A stretch of 64,000 nucleotides of DNA from Stenogyne calaminthoides (GCA_037126765.1 JBBCBC010000016.1:12946728-13010727); one strand, 5' to 3'. Shown: positions 46,436-59,860, numbered from the stretch's first letter. Numbers and translations are program-made. The notes: generated by a model not told the origin, from the sequence alone.

Positions 46436-48118
46436 ATCCCTTTTGAGAGGAATCAAGAGATTAACGAGAGTTATAACCCCAAATTCTAAATAAATATATG
46501 TTTACCTATTTTTCTCGTCTTCTACATGTTTATTAATTTGCAGGTGCTGAAATTTATTGGTTTACAACATACAAAACATACAAGACTTATTCTATATTAT
46601 TAATAGATAAAGATTCATGTGTAATATTGTACGAAACTATGATTCCTACAATTAATTCATCTGCGATCCATTTTGTAGACTTAATTTAAGAAATGTTATT
46701 TTTTAAGAACCTTGCCGCCATGTTATGCTCAAATTGGAAGTCTTTTAACACCACATATTACGTTGTTGCGGGACCCATCGATTTGTAGGAGCTGGCCAAT
46801 AATTGCTCTCGAAAAGATCTGGCTAAATCTGCACCGAACGTGGAATAGCGATGAAGCTATAATACACGGATTCATCTTAAAATATCACAATGCAGTATTG
46901 GATTCACACCCGCACTCTAAAAGGGGTGTAATTCTCGAATCCGCGTATCCGGATGTCACTTGGCGAATTGGTAAATTATAAATTAAAATAAATTAACAGA
47001 CACACGAATCCGATACGCGAATTCATGCTAGATGATTAAATATGATCATGTTATTAAGCATTATATGTGTTATTTAATTAAATTTTATTATGTAATGCAA
47101 CTTAAATTGACAATATGACATTCGTTTTAGATTGAATTCATCATTATGACTTATATATTGGGCTGATGGTATTTGAATTGTTGTTTTAGTTAGTTAATTA
47201 GATTAAATTAATGAATATTGTTAAGTTTTGGGGGAGATAAAATTTGAATTGCATACATTTTGTTTTACGAATTTTAGATTTATATATATTTTTAGGTGTT
47301 ATATATAATAAATTATAAATAAATAGACGTATCTTTGCCGAATTGCACCCTAATTTTTTTAAAAATACGTATCCCCGTATCTGTATCGTATCGCACCCGC
47401 ACTCGCGTACCCGCATCAGTGCAACATAGCGATGAAGCTTTAAAATTGCGGACCCCTTCAAAATTTATTTGAGGATTTGAACATAAATCAATTCCCACAG
47501 TTTATAAATACAAAGGAAAGTGTCTGAAGTATGTGATAAATGGATAAGACTAGATGGTGTGATTAATGTTTTGATGTTGTTGCTTCTTACTTTTTGGAAG
47601 AGAAGTAATAAGTTTTATTTTCTTGAACCAGTTCATACTTTAACTTTTTTTAATAACTTAGTATTTTGATAAAGACCGACTAATTTAAGGAAACAGAACC
47701 TGCTATGCACTAGCAAATGGCCCACTACAAGCCAGAATCCTCAGTCCTTGGGCCATACAGGGAGTCATAAGAATAAATAGTTTTCTTCTTCATTCTTTTG
47801 TTTGAATTAGAAAGGCTTTTTAAGTTGGACAAACTTAGACCAAATTTCATCAAATGTAGGTGAAATCTCACTATGGAACCCAATTTGAGCCCTCAAGTGA
47901 AACTCGGCCCGCACATGGTGAAATTTTGTCTAAATTTGTCATACTAAAAGATGACGTAATAGTTTTGAAAACCTTATTACATAATGTCCTAATTTTGTAA
48001 ACCTATATAAATGTTATTCTAGATTTTTTTGTCTGTTAATATAATGTCCTAATTTTGCTAACCACGTAAAATAGAGGTCTAAAACATTAATTTAATTAAA
48101 AGAAAGGTTAATATAATC
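46436..48118. other. Intergenic region; degenerate repeat words, no gene called
   Basis: A frame at 46,712-46,981 is unrecognised. CGAATCCGCGTATCCGGAT and CGTATCCCCGTATCTGTATC type words near 46,930 and 47,370 suggest an old repeat. The part from about 47,700 is upstream DNA of the membrane-protein gene. Confidence 0.4.
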
Positions 48119-48120
48119 AA

Positions 48121-48161
48121 GGCCCATGAAGTCTAACCCATAACCATTTAAACAATGGGCC
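48121..48161 (+). promoter_or_regulatory. Site II-type words (GGCCCA / TGGGCC) upstream of the membrane-protein gene
   Basis: GGCCCA at 48,121 and TGGGCC at 48,156 lie about 260-300 bases before the start codon. Such paired elements bind TCP factors and are common in promoters of broadly expressed plant genes. Function here is inferred. Confidence 0.45.
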
Positions 48162-48234
48162 AACTAAATTCCAACCCAGACAAAAATGCAAGCCACGTAT
48201 CAGCAGTTTAGTACATGCTCTCATACTTTCCCTC

Positions 48235-48240
48235 CACGTG
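48235..48240 (+). promoter_or_regulatory. G-box CACGTG upstream of the membrane-protein gene
   Basis: CCTCCACGTGTAAC lies about 180 bases before the ATG, between the site II words and the probable transcription start. Confidence 0.45.
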
Positions 48241-48418
48241 TAACTTCCACAAACACCCTTACAACTTTTCTCTCTTTTGCATTTTCTCAGGATCTTGTAA
48301 TTCTCCTACGCTAATCATAATCTCTGCAATTTGATGTACGAACAATTTTGCGATTCAATTTTTACAAACAAATTAATAAAATCGCAGATATATAAATCAC
48401 AACTACTCCAAATTAATA

Positions 48419-50565
48419 ATGTCGGGCGTGACGCTGGCGGTCCCACCTCCCCCTCCATCAACCGTCGCGTCGCCCCTCGGCGGCGGCGTAATGGGTTCCC
48501 TCCGCGTGATCGAATTACAACTAGTCGCTTTCATCATGGTTTTCTCGGCCACGGGGCTGGTCCCCCTTCTCGACCTGGTCTTCCCGGCGTTGACCACCTT
48601 GTACATCCTGATCCTGTCCCGGTTCGTGTTCCCGTCGGCCGGGAAAAGCGCGGGTTCGCTGGAGTTATTCCAGGGGAGCCGGGTGTATGTGATCATAGGG
48701 ACGACGGTGGGGCTGTTTCTGCCGCTGGCGTACGTGCTGGGCGGGTTCGCGAGGGGGGACGAGCACGCGGTGCGGTCGGCGACGCCGCACCTGTTCCTGC
48801 TGTCGTTCCAGATTCTGACGGAGAATGTGATAAGTGGGCTGTCGTTGTTCTCGGCGCCGGTGAGGGCGCTGGTGCCGATGCTGTATACGGTTAGGAGGAT
48901 TTTCGTGATACTTGATTGGATGAATGATGTTTGGATCAACAAAACGCTGCCCGCCACCGCCCAGTTTCAAGTAACGACTTTTTAAATACAGCTGCTTAAT
49001 TTCGGTTTCGGTTTCTTTATTGGGTTAATAACAAATTGAAATCAATACTATTGCCTTTTTTATAAATTGCAACTTATATTAATTTTTATTTTAACAAAAA
49101 TGCATTATGTACTTGTAAAAATTAACAAAGTTCATCCCCAATTCATTGTTTTTAAAATCTTTTTATCCAATTTCTTCAATTTGATATTTGCCAAAATACT
49201 TTTTAACATTGTGGTATATTGTAAACGATATTTAGTTAAAGAAGAGTTTCAAAAAAATGAGTCTCCGTTAGAATCAGTCACTTTTTCCTAGTATTCGTTG
49301 CATGTTGTTAAAAAAAAAATACATATTGCAATGTGTAAAAAGAGCAATAGTACAACTTCCTATTTGTAGTTAACCCTTCTTTATTTGTTAGTTAAAAAAG
49401 AAGAGTAGATGTTGTTTGAGACCTTAATTAATTTAGGAATGACTTTTAGCACGCATGATAGCATCTGTTTCATATTTGATGTTCCACTGTATGTTTCATA
49501 ATGTACATGAATGAATGACACGTGAAATGTTTAAAAAAAATATCAATGGACAACGGCTTTGTGTTGATTGAATCATGAATAAGTGGTACTTTGGGAAGGT
49601 GGGTATTAGTTTGTGCTTGAAATGACACTTGTAAGTGTTAAAAATTCAATTTTGGACTTCTCAAAAAGTTCTACAAATTTGTGATTTTCAATTTTGTCCC
49701 TTAACTTAATGAGTGTTCCGATTTTTAGTCTTATTATTTCCCTGGAAATTCAGAAACAATGTTGCATGGTCTCATCGGAAAATAAAAAAAGATGCGGTAA
49801 AAATGTGATTATATTATGTTGTTTCGGATTTTCGTTGAAAATAGGGCCAAAATTGAACCAGTGGATAAGTTATGGATAAGTTATGGGACTCGATTGAAAA
49901 TCACAAATTTATTGGGACCTTTTATATAAGGCACATAACTTGCAATTTGGTCCAATTTTGGTCTTATTTTTGCCGGAAAATCAGGTTGATATTGTTGTAT
50001 GGTCTCGTCGAAAATAGAAACGAAGTCATATGGCTTAAAAAATGTGTGGCTATAAGATGTTTTTAATTTTCGGCAAAATTGAACCAATTGGTAAGTCATG
50101 GGACTCTCGATTGAAAATCACAAATTTCTTGGGACCTTTAATTGAAAAGTCTATAAGTTGGGATGAAGTTGAACTTTAATTAGAACTTGTACTATCAGGT
50201 TCAAGATCTAAAAGTGTCACGAAAAACAGACATCTGGTGTTAGAAAACATTACAAAATTGTCGAAAATATCTTATTTTCAATCAAGTGATTCTAAAAGGA
50301 GTTTGCAAACAATTTCATGCAATTTTTGTGTTTGACAATTGTTTGTGGTGTTGTATAGGATGTTGCATGGTACTGGTTCGGAAGGGGTTTATCGGCGTTG
50401 AATATGGCGTATTTCGCGGTGAACTTGTTCTGTTTTTTGATACCTCGATTTCTTCCGAGGGCGTTCGAAAGGTATTTCAAGGATAGGGATGAAACTCATG
50501 CAAAGATGGCTGAAGATAAGTCTGTGAATGCCTCTCTAAAATCTACTGATAAGAAGGGTGATTGA
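48419..50565 (+). CDS. Multi-pass membrane protein resembling plant DUF7733, two exons, 252 aa
   Basis: Exon 1 (48,419-48,970, 184 codons) ends TAQFQ before donor GTAACG. Exon 2 (50,359-50,565) follows acceptor TATAG and starts DVAWYWFGRGLSALNMAYFA in the same phase. The N-terminus is Pro-rich (PPPPPSTVASP). Hydrophobic segments lie at about residues 30-50, 53-72, 89-110, 125-145 and 195-216. There is a cytosolic-looking charged tail after FLPRAFERYFKDRDETHAKM. I recognise the WYWFGR...FLIPRFLPRAFERYF pattern as that of a plant family of unknown function (DUF7733). This assignment is from memory of the pattern. Start choice: first ATG in the GC-rich coding block, with stops upstream in frame. 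The sequence is intact. Exon 1 is much more GC-rich than its surroundings. Confidence 0.85.
48971..50358 (+). other. 1.39-kb intron with degenerate duplicated insert
   Basis: Within the intron, a block at about 49,740-49,915 (TGCATGGTCTCATCGGAAAA..GGGACTCGATTGAAAATCAC) is repeated with changes at about 49,975-50,145. Short frames here are not coding. This looks like an old transposon or tandem insertion that the gene tolerates. Confidence 0.6.
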
Positions 50566-51737
50566 TTCAACGAATTAATCACCCTTGTTTTCTTTTTTCT
50601 CATATAGAAACATGTTTTGTGGAATAGCTAGCCTTTAGTATTTTTTTTCAGTTGTTGGCAACGACTTGTTGTATTTTACTTCTTTTTTAGTCATGAGCAA
50701 TTTGTTGCGCTTGTTCTTTAAAGTAGCTGTGCAATTCAATTTATAAGTATTACATTATTCCTCCCGTGCAAATTAAACATTTCCAAGTTAAATTGTACAT
50801 GTCATTCAAACCTTATAGGTCTCTTGTGAATTAAATTTACGTGAATTTGATAATTTCTTATATATAAGAGCAAACATGTGCTACTGTAAAAATAAATATG
50901 TGTAACATGTGTTACTGTAAAAATAAATATGTGTTATTATAAAGAAAGGTAGCACATACGTGTCCTTTCAGTATCCGTATGAACTCAAAAATGTTATTGT
51001 AAGCATGAATATGTGTTATTAATGAAACAAAACGTCTTTCCTTCTAATTTTTTCCATTTTCCTCTTTATTTTCTTTTCTTTTTTTTCTCTCAATTTATAT
51101 TTCGCGAATTGTTACTAATGAACAAAACGTCATTCCCTAATTTTTCCGTTTTTCTCTCTGTTTTCTTCCGTTTTTCTCTCGGTTCAAATTTCATGGATTT
51201 TTCATCGGTGAATTATTTAATATAAGTGTTTAATTTTTACCTATTCCAATAATTATGAAATTTAATATCTAAAATATATAAACCAAATGTTTTCAGCCGT
51301 TTAAATATTTAAATATAGTACGTTCTACCCAACTTTTATTTGAGCACGAGAAAAGGAATGGCTAATTTAAGAACTGGGCTGAAAAATGTAGGTGGGCACT
51401 GGATAAAACTTTTATTGCTTACCTTTACTGTTGTATTGAAAGTATGGGCTTATACATCCACATCAGGCCCAATAAGACCTGAAGTTTGTCAATTAAGCAC
51501 TCAAATACTCAATTCAATTCAAGTAGGCGCTAAAATGATAGTATGGGCTTATAATCCTATGAGCGGCCCAATATCATTGAGGGAAATATTCTCATGTTTC
51601 CCTTTCTTCCTCGATATAGTTTGTAAGTTTTATTGATGAATAAGATGTAACAAGTTGTCAAAGATCGTGAGAAATTTGCAGAAATTTTGCGAGAAGAAGA
51701 AAATAGAGAGAAAGCAACTCTACTTTTGAAACACTAA
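50566..51737. other. 3' flank and intergenic DNA, no gene called
   Basis: The first ~200 bases are the likely 3' UTR of the membrane-protein gene. A frame at 51,340-51,636 contains two copies of VWAY..SGPI from repeated GTATGGGCTTATA words and is not credible as a gene. AATGAACAAAACGTC-like words are repeated at about 51,020 and 51,116. Confidence 0.45.
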
Positions 51738-52115
51738 CGGGATGTTTTCAAAAATTTATAAGTGATTATAATCATCTAGAATTATGTGCAAAAGTAATTT
51801 GGAGTGTTTTATTTCTCTTTTAGTAGCTTAAATAAACTCTCATAAGCTTCAAACAAGGTGCTTTTAGTAGCTTATTAGTCTTTTTTAAACTTTAACTTTT
51901 TTTGCAAACACTATCAACTTTTTTTTTAAATTTTCTTACAAATACTATCAATTTCTACTATTAATCATTTTTTCAAATCACTAATTTTAATCACTTCCTT
52001 AAAACCATAAATTTTTACAAACACCCCCTAAAAATAGCTTATAGAAGCGCTTATTTTCAAAAGCTATGAAAATAAGTACTTATAAAAGTTACTTTTAGTG
52101 TTTCAAAACACACCT
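51738..52115. mobile_element. Tourist-type (PIF/Harbinger) MITE, TSD TAA
   Basis: CGGGATGTTTTCAAAAAT at the left and GTGTTTCAAAACACACCT at the right are imperfect inverted ends, flanked by TAA (51,735-51,737 and 52,116-52,118). A truncated copy of its right end lies at about 52,415-52,475 beyond the next MITE. Confidence 0.6.
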
Positions 52116-52126
52116 TAAAACAAGTA

Positions 52127-52367
52127 CTCCCCCCGTCCCAGAAGACTTAATACACTTACTTTTTGTTCGTGTTTTTACGTGCGTGTTGTTTATTAGTATT
52201 TAAAATAATAAAGTGACTTTTAAGGTGGAGTATCATAGTCTTACCCTCCTCCTCATAAATACAGCGTTTCTTAAAATTACTTTATCATTTCAAATAGTAA
52301 TACAAAAACTCGCCGCATTAAAAATGAAATTAACGAAGAATCGCTGAAAAGTCTTCGGGATGAAAGG
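52127..52367. mobile_element. Stowaway MITE, diverged
   Basis: CTCCCCCCGTCCCAGAAGACTT and AAGTCTTCGGGATGAAAGG are imperfect inverted ends, with TA duplications at 52,125-52,126 and 52,368-52,369. It lies just outside the Tourist-type MITE. Confidence 0.8.
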
Positions 52368-53085
52368 TAAGTACTATTCTATTTTATTAAAGCGACTTTT
52401 TTTTTTGGTTTCAAACATGAAAATAAATACTTCTAAAAATTACTTTTAGTGTTTCAAAATAGAGCTTAAAACAAGTACTATTCTATTTTATTAGAAGTTG
52501 GTACCGAATTTATATTGAACAGTTGAGAATCGAGTTATACCAGTAACTCGATGAACCGATTAATTAACCCAATTTTTATGTACAGTATACAATTTTATTC
52601 AAAAAACTTATAAATAGGAAAATGTACCCAACACTAGTTAAACTCTAGACCAAAGGGTAGCCATAGTAGTAGATTACCATTAGGCTACTAGTTATTTTTT
52701 TAGACAAAATGCCATTAATACAAATACACAATACTTTTAATATTTATTTGGGTGTTTTAACTACGTCGGTCGAGATCGTCGTCTTGATTAATGATAATAA
52801 ATAATTAATTTGAGTCATTAGATTTAAAATTCAAAGGTTTAAATTTAATAACCTTTAATCTGTTGTATTATGTGTCGTCTTGTGGTCGTCTTTGCATCGT
52901 CTTATATATCGAATTATATCGTCTTGAAATCAGATCATTATAATAAATTAAATAATTTAAAAAGTACAATTATATATTTACAAGTTTATCCTTATCTCCT
53001 TTAAAATATATATATATATATATATATATATTTCATTTAATGGAAATGACATTATTCTTCTTCTTACACTCGACGCCTCATCCAG
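52368..53085. other. Intergenic, AT-rich, with (TA)n at 53,007-53,031
   Basis: No gene is seen. The left part carries a truncated duplicate of the Tourist-type MITE end. Confidence 0.5.
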
Positions 53086-53089
53086 GACT

Positions 53090-55512
53090 TGAGAAAATAG
53101 AAAACATAAATTGACTGCTCCGAAACTTACAGATCTCCACCGCCACCATTGCCGCCGTATCCTCCTCCACCATCACCGCACCGAGTTTTCTGCGATTCAT
53201 CAATTTTTGGTAAAGATTAGGGTCGCGATTTGAAGAGTTGTAATTAGGGTTTTTCTTCCACTGTAATACTCTGAAGCGGACTCTAAATCGGAGTATTGGA
53301 GTAGATTCTCACTGCAATTAGGTAAATATGCCCACCCTCTCATTATCGAACATGTTTTCTCTGTTTTTCATTTTATATGTTATTTTAATTGAATTTCAAT
53401 TTTACTTTACTTCTGATTTTAGTTTTCATTTTGGTAATTTGTTACTTCCTTCATTCCCTAGAAATTTGTTTTCTCCTATTGTTTCTTTGGTATTGAACTT
53501 TGTTCATGTGTGTATTGTTGCACCCATAGTTCCTGAACTAGTACAGTGTTTGTTGTTTAATAATTTGGGGTAGAGGAGATAGGAGAGTCATTGAATATTA
53601 AAAGGTGAGCCTTAGAACATTGTCCCTATAGAAATGTGGTTGTTCTATGTTTAGTTTTCAGAGCTATGATTCTAACCTCAAATGAGAATATAGTGGCTAT
53701 TGCCTACTGGAAAGCTGGGAGTTTTTTTTAATGAGAATGTACTTCAATTACCCTTTTGAGATTTTGTATAAACCTGCTATAAGAGTCTTGAATGGAATCA
53801 TCGGTTGCTGATTAGATATTGGAGTTATTGGTATTTTAATGTTACAAGTAATGAATACTACAATTTTTTTTTAGGAAAAGCATAAGCAAGCTTTTCTGGG
53901 GCACAAGATATGATAAGCCATTATTTTTGTCGCACATGCCGGATCCATAGATCTTTGACAAATATGACGCATTTTATTACCATACCTACATATAAGCATA
54001 TAGTATTTAGGTAAACACACACGAAGTATGCAAGTGAAAGCTTATTATGTATGGCACAGTTTGTGCCTCATTTATTAACTCAACCTCCTTGGAAATAATG
54101 GCTGCTGAAATTATTGTAGATATATACTATATGAAGTCATTTTTATAGACATTGAATGTTGTTAAATCTTTATGTTGTATTTGACACAAAAGCCATAATA
54201 AAAATTAAAATCAGAATGTGGATTTAAGGATTTAGTGGAGAGACCAAGTTTATGTATGTGCAATATTGATAAGGTTCATAGTGAAGACAATGAGAAGTTG
54301 ATTATGGTGGCATTAAACATCTTGAAATCTCCTCCTTTTTCTTCTATGCCTAACATCTGTTGTTTCTAGCTATGAAAAGTCGCATAGAGCAAGTGGGAAT
54401 ATAATGTGAATCATGTTTCTATTTTTGATCGTCTTGTTTGTGATTTGTATCCAGTATGCATAGAATTTGTGCTTCAAACGAAAGCACAAGTTCATAAAAG
54501 GCACGCCATCAGAAGTGTCCTATAATATGTATTAATCACTTAAATAATATCATGGTCTTCTACAGTTAATAGATGGCTGATGTCTTTAAAGGAATGTAAA
54601 TCTTTAAAAGAGAATCAAACAAAGTTGAAACTGAAACTTTCATTGCCTTAAGTATCATGTGGTTCTATGTCTATTGTGGCATGGCATTAAGGGCTTTTAT
54701 GATTTCAGATTTCATGTTTTTTAACTTTAGCATCTATCTTTATTGACAAAGTCTTGCATGCACTAGACAATTCAAGTGCCTTTAAAATGGTATTAATCGT
54801 TATACTAAAAGTATTAGTTGATCAGTATAATTTATTTTCACTAGAAAATTTTTAGTTGTATACAGTTGCATTGAATTTAGTTTCATTTTGGCAATTTGTT
54901 GCTCCTTCATCCCTAAAATTTTTAGTTCGGTGATTGTTTCTTTGGTATTTCAATCAAGGTTAAATTTAATTCTGGAATCTTAATATCATATCTTGAGGTT
55001 GATTGTCAATCACCTAAAGTTGATGTTTTGGTTGTCATCTCCCTTGTGTCGTTTCTTCAAAATTTCGTATTGATTTCTGATACAGATTAAGTTGTGACCT
55101 TGTTTCTGCATGTTGCAGAAGGTCACGAACTGCTGCCTAGAAAAGCTCCAAAGGTCGCTTGCTCTAGATTGAGGTATGTGTTTCTTTTTTATCTCCTATT
55201 CTCTCTTTAATTTGTTTGGTCTTCAAATAAATTTTGAGTTTCACTGGTTAAATTTTATTCTACAATGAAGCATTCTTTGTGGGCCTTGTAGATCTAATTA
55301 TTTAATGGATGTATTATAAATCCCTAAATTGTTACATAGGTATTTTGGTTATATTTATTAGTTAAAAGGTATTGATCTTAATTTATAAGGTCTCTGTCTT
55401 ATTTTTTGGTCAGAATACAGCTTGACCAAGGATCAGCTGCTGACTTGACCAAGACCATGCTTAAAAGCAAGCTTTTTGCAAGCTATTTCAAGAGTTGGTC
55501 TTACAATTTCTA
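53090..55512 (+). ncRNA. Candidate spliced transcript (non-coding RNA or decayed gene)
   Basis: A leader-like block at 53,090-53,321 (CCGCCACCATTGCCGCCG-type words, typical of plant 5' leaders) ends at GCAATTAG before GTAAAT. A second exon-like block at 55,118-55,174 (acceptor TTGCAG, donor GTATGT) and a third from 55,415 (acceptor GGTCAG) follow. If joined, one frame stays open from exon 1 into GHELLPRKAPKVACSRLR and IQLDQGSAADLTKTMLKSKL, ending SYNF at 55,512. That frame has no ATG before the third exon. I do not recognise a family. It could be a long non-coding RNA, a gene missing its first coding exon, or chance. Confidence 0.3.
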
Positions 55513-55514
55513 AA

Positions 55515-56098
55515 AGTTTATTTCACATACTTATGTTGTATTGGGGAATGGTGTAATTAGTAAATTTGAAAAGCTTAACATGATTTTTTTAGTAGCTTAG
55601 CATTTATAGGTTTATAGTGCACTACTGCCTTTGTTTTCTTTTTCGGTTGTGTTTTGCTTAACTACAGGGGGTTAAATTTTGACAATGTGGTATAGCCTTC
55701 TGGAAATTACAAACGTTGATTTTGTAATCTTTCCAATATATGTTAGTGATAGTCTTTTGTAATCTTGGTAATATTATCACTTTCGATTTATTGAAAAATG
55801 ATGAAATATGGATATAGTCTTTTATAAATTTAAAAAATGATAATGTTATTTCATCATTTAATAAATAACACGTTTAAAACATTACCATTATTCAATAAAT
55901 CATTCTCACTTAAAACATTTTCAATTTATAAGTTTTTGGTTAATAAGAGATTGTCAAGAATCTGTAATTCTGTACTAATGCTTAATAATGTACTAACTTA
56001 TCATTTAGAAAGTATCACTCTTCAAAAGTGATAACTTTAATTGAGAAAATAATAATGTTTTTTTTTTTAAAAGTGGTGTATCACTTCATTTGGATCAT
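55515..56098. other. No gene seen
   Basis: AT-rich DNA between the two exon-like clusters. A frame at 55,837-56,031 is low complexity. Confidence 0.5.
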
Positions 56099-56099
56099 T

Positions 56100-58290
56100 T
56101 TTCAGAAAGTGGTGTAGCACTCCAAAATCCTGGCAAAGTGTATCTCGTCTTCAAAATAGGTACAACTACATACTGGAGAGTAGAACTGCAAACATCAAAT
56201 GGAATTTTTTAAAGATTCATGATACCAAGAAATCCTAGAGCAATAAACAAAACATCCCTCTAATGTTATATGTAGCATGCTAGGACACAAACAAAATATT
56301 TTACTTAGCAAAGCGCAACAACCTAATCCTAATCCTAAAGTTCAGTTTGAAATTCAGTTTATTATTTCTGAATTGTTATATCAAAAGTAATTTTGATCTG
56401 GCTTTAAAAAAAAAGAACGAACTCATCTTCGATCACAAACCTATGCATTGCATCAGAAAATCCCCTGCAATATGAACAGGAGAAAGATATTAAATCCACA
56501 ACATTCTCCCCAAGGAAAAGAATTACTCATTCAACATTAACAAGGATATGCATTTTCTACTAAGCTTAAAACAAAACAAAAACTAGTGCAGTGTGCAACA
56601 GTGCGTTTTAGACAACAAAGGAAGAAAATTTGCCCTCAATTAAGTAAATAAGAAACTCAATGAACTTGCATATCTATCATCAACGAACGAAGTCACGTTC
56701 TTACTCCTCGCGCTGAAATTGTCTTTCTTACTCCTCACGTGAAGTTGTGTTCTTTCTTCCTCCCTTCATATATACCATCATCAACGAAATTTGGAATTAT
56801 CTTTCAAATTAGTCAAAACTACACAAAATTAAGAAAGAAAAACTAGTCTGCACGAAGCTTACATTTGATGGACTCGAATAATTTTCCCAAAAATGATCAA
56901 CCACCAAGAAAATAATATAGAAGTGTAAAACTAGCATCTTAAACTTTGACAAGAGATCAGTTTTACCACTGCAATCAAATAAAAATCCTCCAAATTGACG
57001 CCTAATTTAGCAGCCAAATAACCTAGTAATCTACAATTCTAACAGATTTCAAATCCATAAACTAAAAAAGATACTTCACAAATAATTGACAAAAACAAAG
57101 AGATAATATCAATTTCTTATAATAAACAAAAGAAAATAGCACCATACACTCTTAAACAAAAAGTGGTCAAACGTAACAAAAAATTAGCACCTCCAGAACA
57201 AAACTAAAAAACAAGTAAATCAAATTGTGTTTTTTTTTTTTTCAAAACAGGGGATAATTGAATTGAAATCAATCACAAGGTGGAAATGTGGGTGTTTTTA
57301 AGATGATACTAGATATTCACATGTAGTCTTTTAGATGATTAGATATTAAAAGTAAGCAAACATAAAAAACTCTTGAAATGCAGTAAGATGTCATGCATAC
57401 TTCTGTTAATCGATGGATTTTCTAGACTGGAAGAAACTTTAAAGTGTGATTAGCATCTCATTCTCGAAAAAATACTCTAAAGGAAAATGAGCTAAAATAG
57501 CATTAGAAAAAAACAATGGTTTTTAAGTTTCTTGGATCAGGAACCATTTAATGATTCTAGTATTTGTGAGCAAGTCTTACATATTTTCAGAAAACGAGTT
57601 TGAATGTAAATACTTAATGAGATAACTATGTGCATTGAGGAAAAGCATAATATATGGTTAATGTGGATGAATGAAGATATGTTCTTTAAGCATGTAGATG
57701 TGCGAGAAAGTGTAGAAAACTAGGGTTGCAGGCTTGCAGCTATTCTGAATATACAACCTTTCTTCTAAATATACCAACCAAAATCATGTTCACCCACTTC
57801 TAAGATACAAACAATCACAAAAACTCCAATACAAAAACGATCACAGGAAATCTAGAAAATCGAAAGAACAAGCACAATAAGATAAATACAGAAACAGAGG
57901 ATCTCGAGTATTGACATAGTAAACAAATACCACCACTTTCAGAGGATTATCTACGAAATTCCACACCAAACACCATATTTTTAACCCTTATATAAAACAT
58001 AACATTACAAGGGATATCTACTAATTTCAAATTAATCGTAATTTTAACCAGAAAATTAGGTCATATAATGAAGAGGGAAAACTACATGTATCGGAAGATT
58101 ACCCTGTTTCATGAAGATTTTAAGCGAAGAGAAGCTGATTTTTTCTTCGATAGGATGAAATCCGCGAACAAAATATCTTCCCCGGTGGCTGAAGGCTCTT
58201 GCGACTGCTATGTTACCTTCTTTCTTCCAACAATGTCTTTTTCTTCTTTATTTCTAGAATTTGCAAATTCATTTCTTCTTTCTCTTTTTT
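56100..58290 (-). ncRNA. Candidate minus-strand transcript, exon-like blocks only
   Basis: On the minus strand a leader-like block (about 58,280-58,090, ending ATGAAACAGG before GTAATC), an acceptor-led block near 56,472 (TTGCAG then GATGCAATGCATAGGTTTGT) and another near 56,188 (TTTGCAG then TTCTACTCTCCAGTATG) look like exons. Joining the first two gives only 13 codons. No protein family is recognisable. The 58,068-58,292 plus-strand frame is the antisense shadow of the leader. Confidence 0.2.
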
Positions 58291-58292
58291 GA

Positions 58293-59860
58293 AACAAATG
58301 AAAATTGATTTATTAGACTTGTAATATATATACGTGAATATGTACTAATGATTCAGGACATATATTTTAATTATTTTACTTTATTTTACAGAAGGGTAAA
58401 ACAGTAAATATCAAAATACAATTTTAAAAGTAATAAATTAAGACAATGAGTGTAATAAATCGGTAATGACAAAAGATAACAACACATGGCGATTCCACCC
58501 TCGACTATATTATTAAACAAGATCTGACACTTCTATTAATTTATATTGTATATGTTTTTTCCTATCTTTATAAGTTATAATATATACATTAGTGCAAAGG
58601 AATTAATTTGTATTTTATTTAAATTTTAAAGATATCATATATATAAATAAAGTCTTAGAATTTAATTCAACTAAAATTAAAATATAAAATGAGTATAATT
58701 AATTATTCAACAAAAATTGAGTATAAAGGGATATGCTTTTATTTTATAATCTTATGTAGTTTTTTTTATCAAAATATTGAATTTTATTATGTGTATATAT
58801 AGTATATATAATATATTTGAGTCATTCGATTTTTATGTAACATCGATCGAACTAATGATTCAATAACCAAAGTTTAAAAATATTATTTTATAATATATTT
58901 TAAAAATTTATAATTTACTTTATTAAACTTGCAACTTGTTACACCACCAAGAAGGTGTAACATGAGACCACAAATGTCAAACCCAAGAAGCACCCCAGAA
59001 GTTTGATTTAGTCAAAGCCCAGACGTATAATAATGGACATAAAAATCAAAATCCAACACGTATAGTGGGGGAGTCCTTGAATTGGACTACGCAGTCTAAA
59101 ATGATCAATCGTTCTAAAAATCAATATAATATTCACGAATATACTAGGAATCAAAATCAGTTGAAACATTCTCCATTAAAAAAATTCAATCGAAAAACAA
59201 TTATTCGCATATTTCATACATATTATGAGTTGGATCACCATGCATTTATAATGTATTTTTATAATTTATTACACTGAAATGTGCAATTTATCTGCATTGA
59301 ACTGTGTAATTATTTTTATATATTAATATATAGTTGCACAGTTTAATGTAACTAGTTGTATTTTTCAGTATAACAAGTTGCATGATTCTAAAGTGCACAA
59401 TGCATCTGGATGCATATAAAACTTAGCACACATTGTATAGTGTATATACGGGATTAAGGTTTTTGTAGTTCAATAATTTTGCTTTGTTTTTTAAATTGAT
59501 CCCGATTGTTTTGACTTTTTATTTTGATCTTGTAAGTTATCAAAATTTTTAAAATTGGTCCTTCAAATGTTTGCTTTGTCTTTTAATATTCAATTGTTTT
59601 TACACCACACTCAAAACCCGACCAAAGTTATTAGAATTAAAAAAGTTAAAGGAGCGTTTCGAAATTAAAGTAAAAAATAAAATAATTACACATGTGACGG
59701 TTACCTATTTGGTAATCTGCTGCAGCAGGTTAAATGATCAATTTTTAAAAAAATTGAAAATTTACAGGGCTAAAATAAAAAAAGTCAAAACAGTTGAGAT
59801 CAATTTCAAAACAATGCAAAATTATTGGAGTATAAAAAATTTAATCCCTATATATACATA
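58293..59860. other. Intergenic AT-rich region, with a decayed GTGCAC-family copy
   Basis: No gene is called. About 59,280-59,430 carries GTTGCATGATTCTAAAGTGC and AATGCATCTGGATGCATATA words like the GTGCAC-ended family. A frame at 59,571-59,915 is Lys-rich and unrecognised. The last five bases (ACATA) are the target duplication of the next element. Confidence 0.45.

Noticed and set aside
48331..48970. Long frames in the two other phases and on the minus strand over exon 1 of the membrane-protein gene
   Set aside because: Exon 1 is GC-rich, so shadows are long. Only the frame from 48,419 has hydrophobic segments and joins exon 2 in phase at good splice sites.
51340..51636. 98-codon plus-strand frame
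   Set aside because: It contains a duplicated intergenic word, has no recognisable domain and no promoter or splice context.
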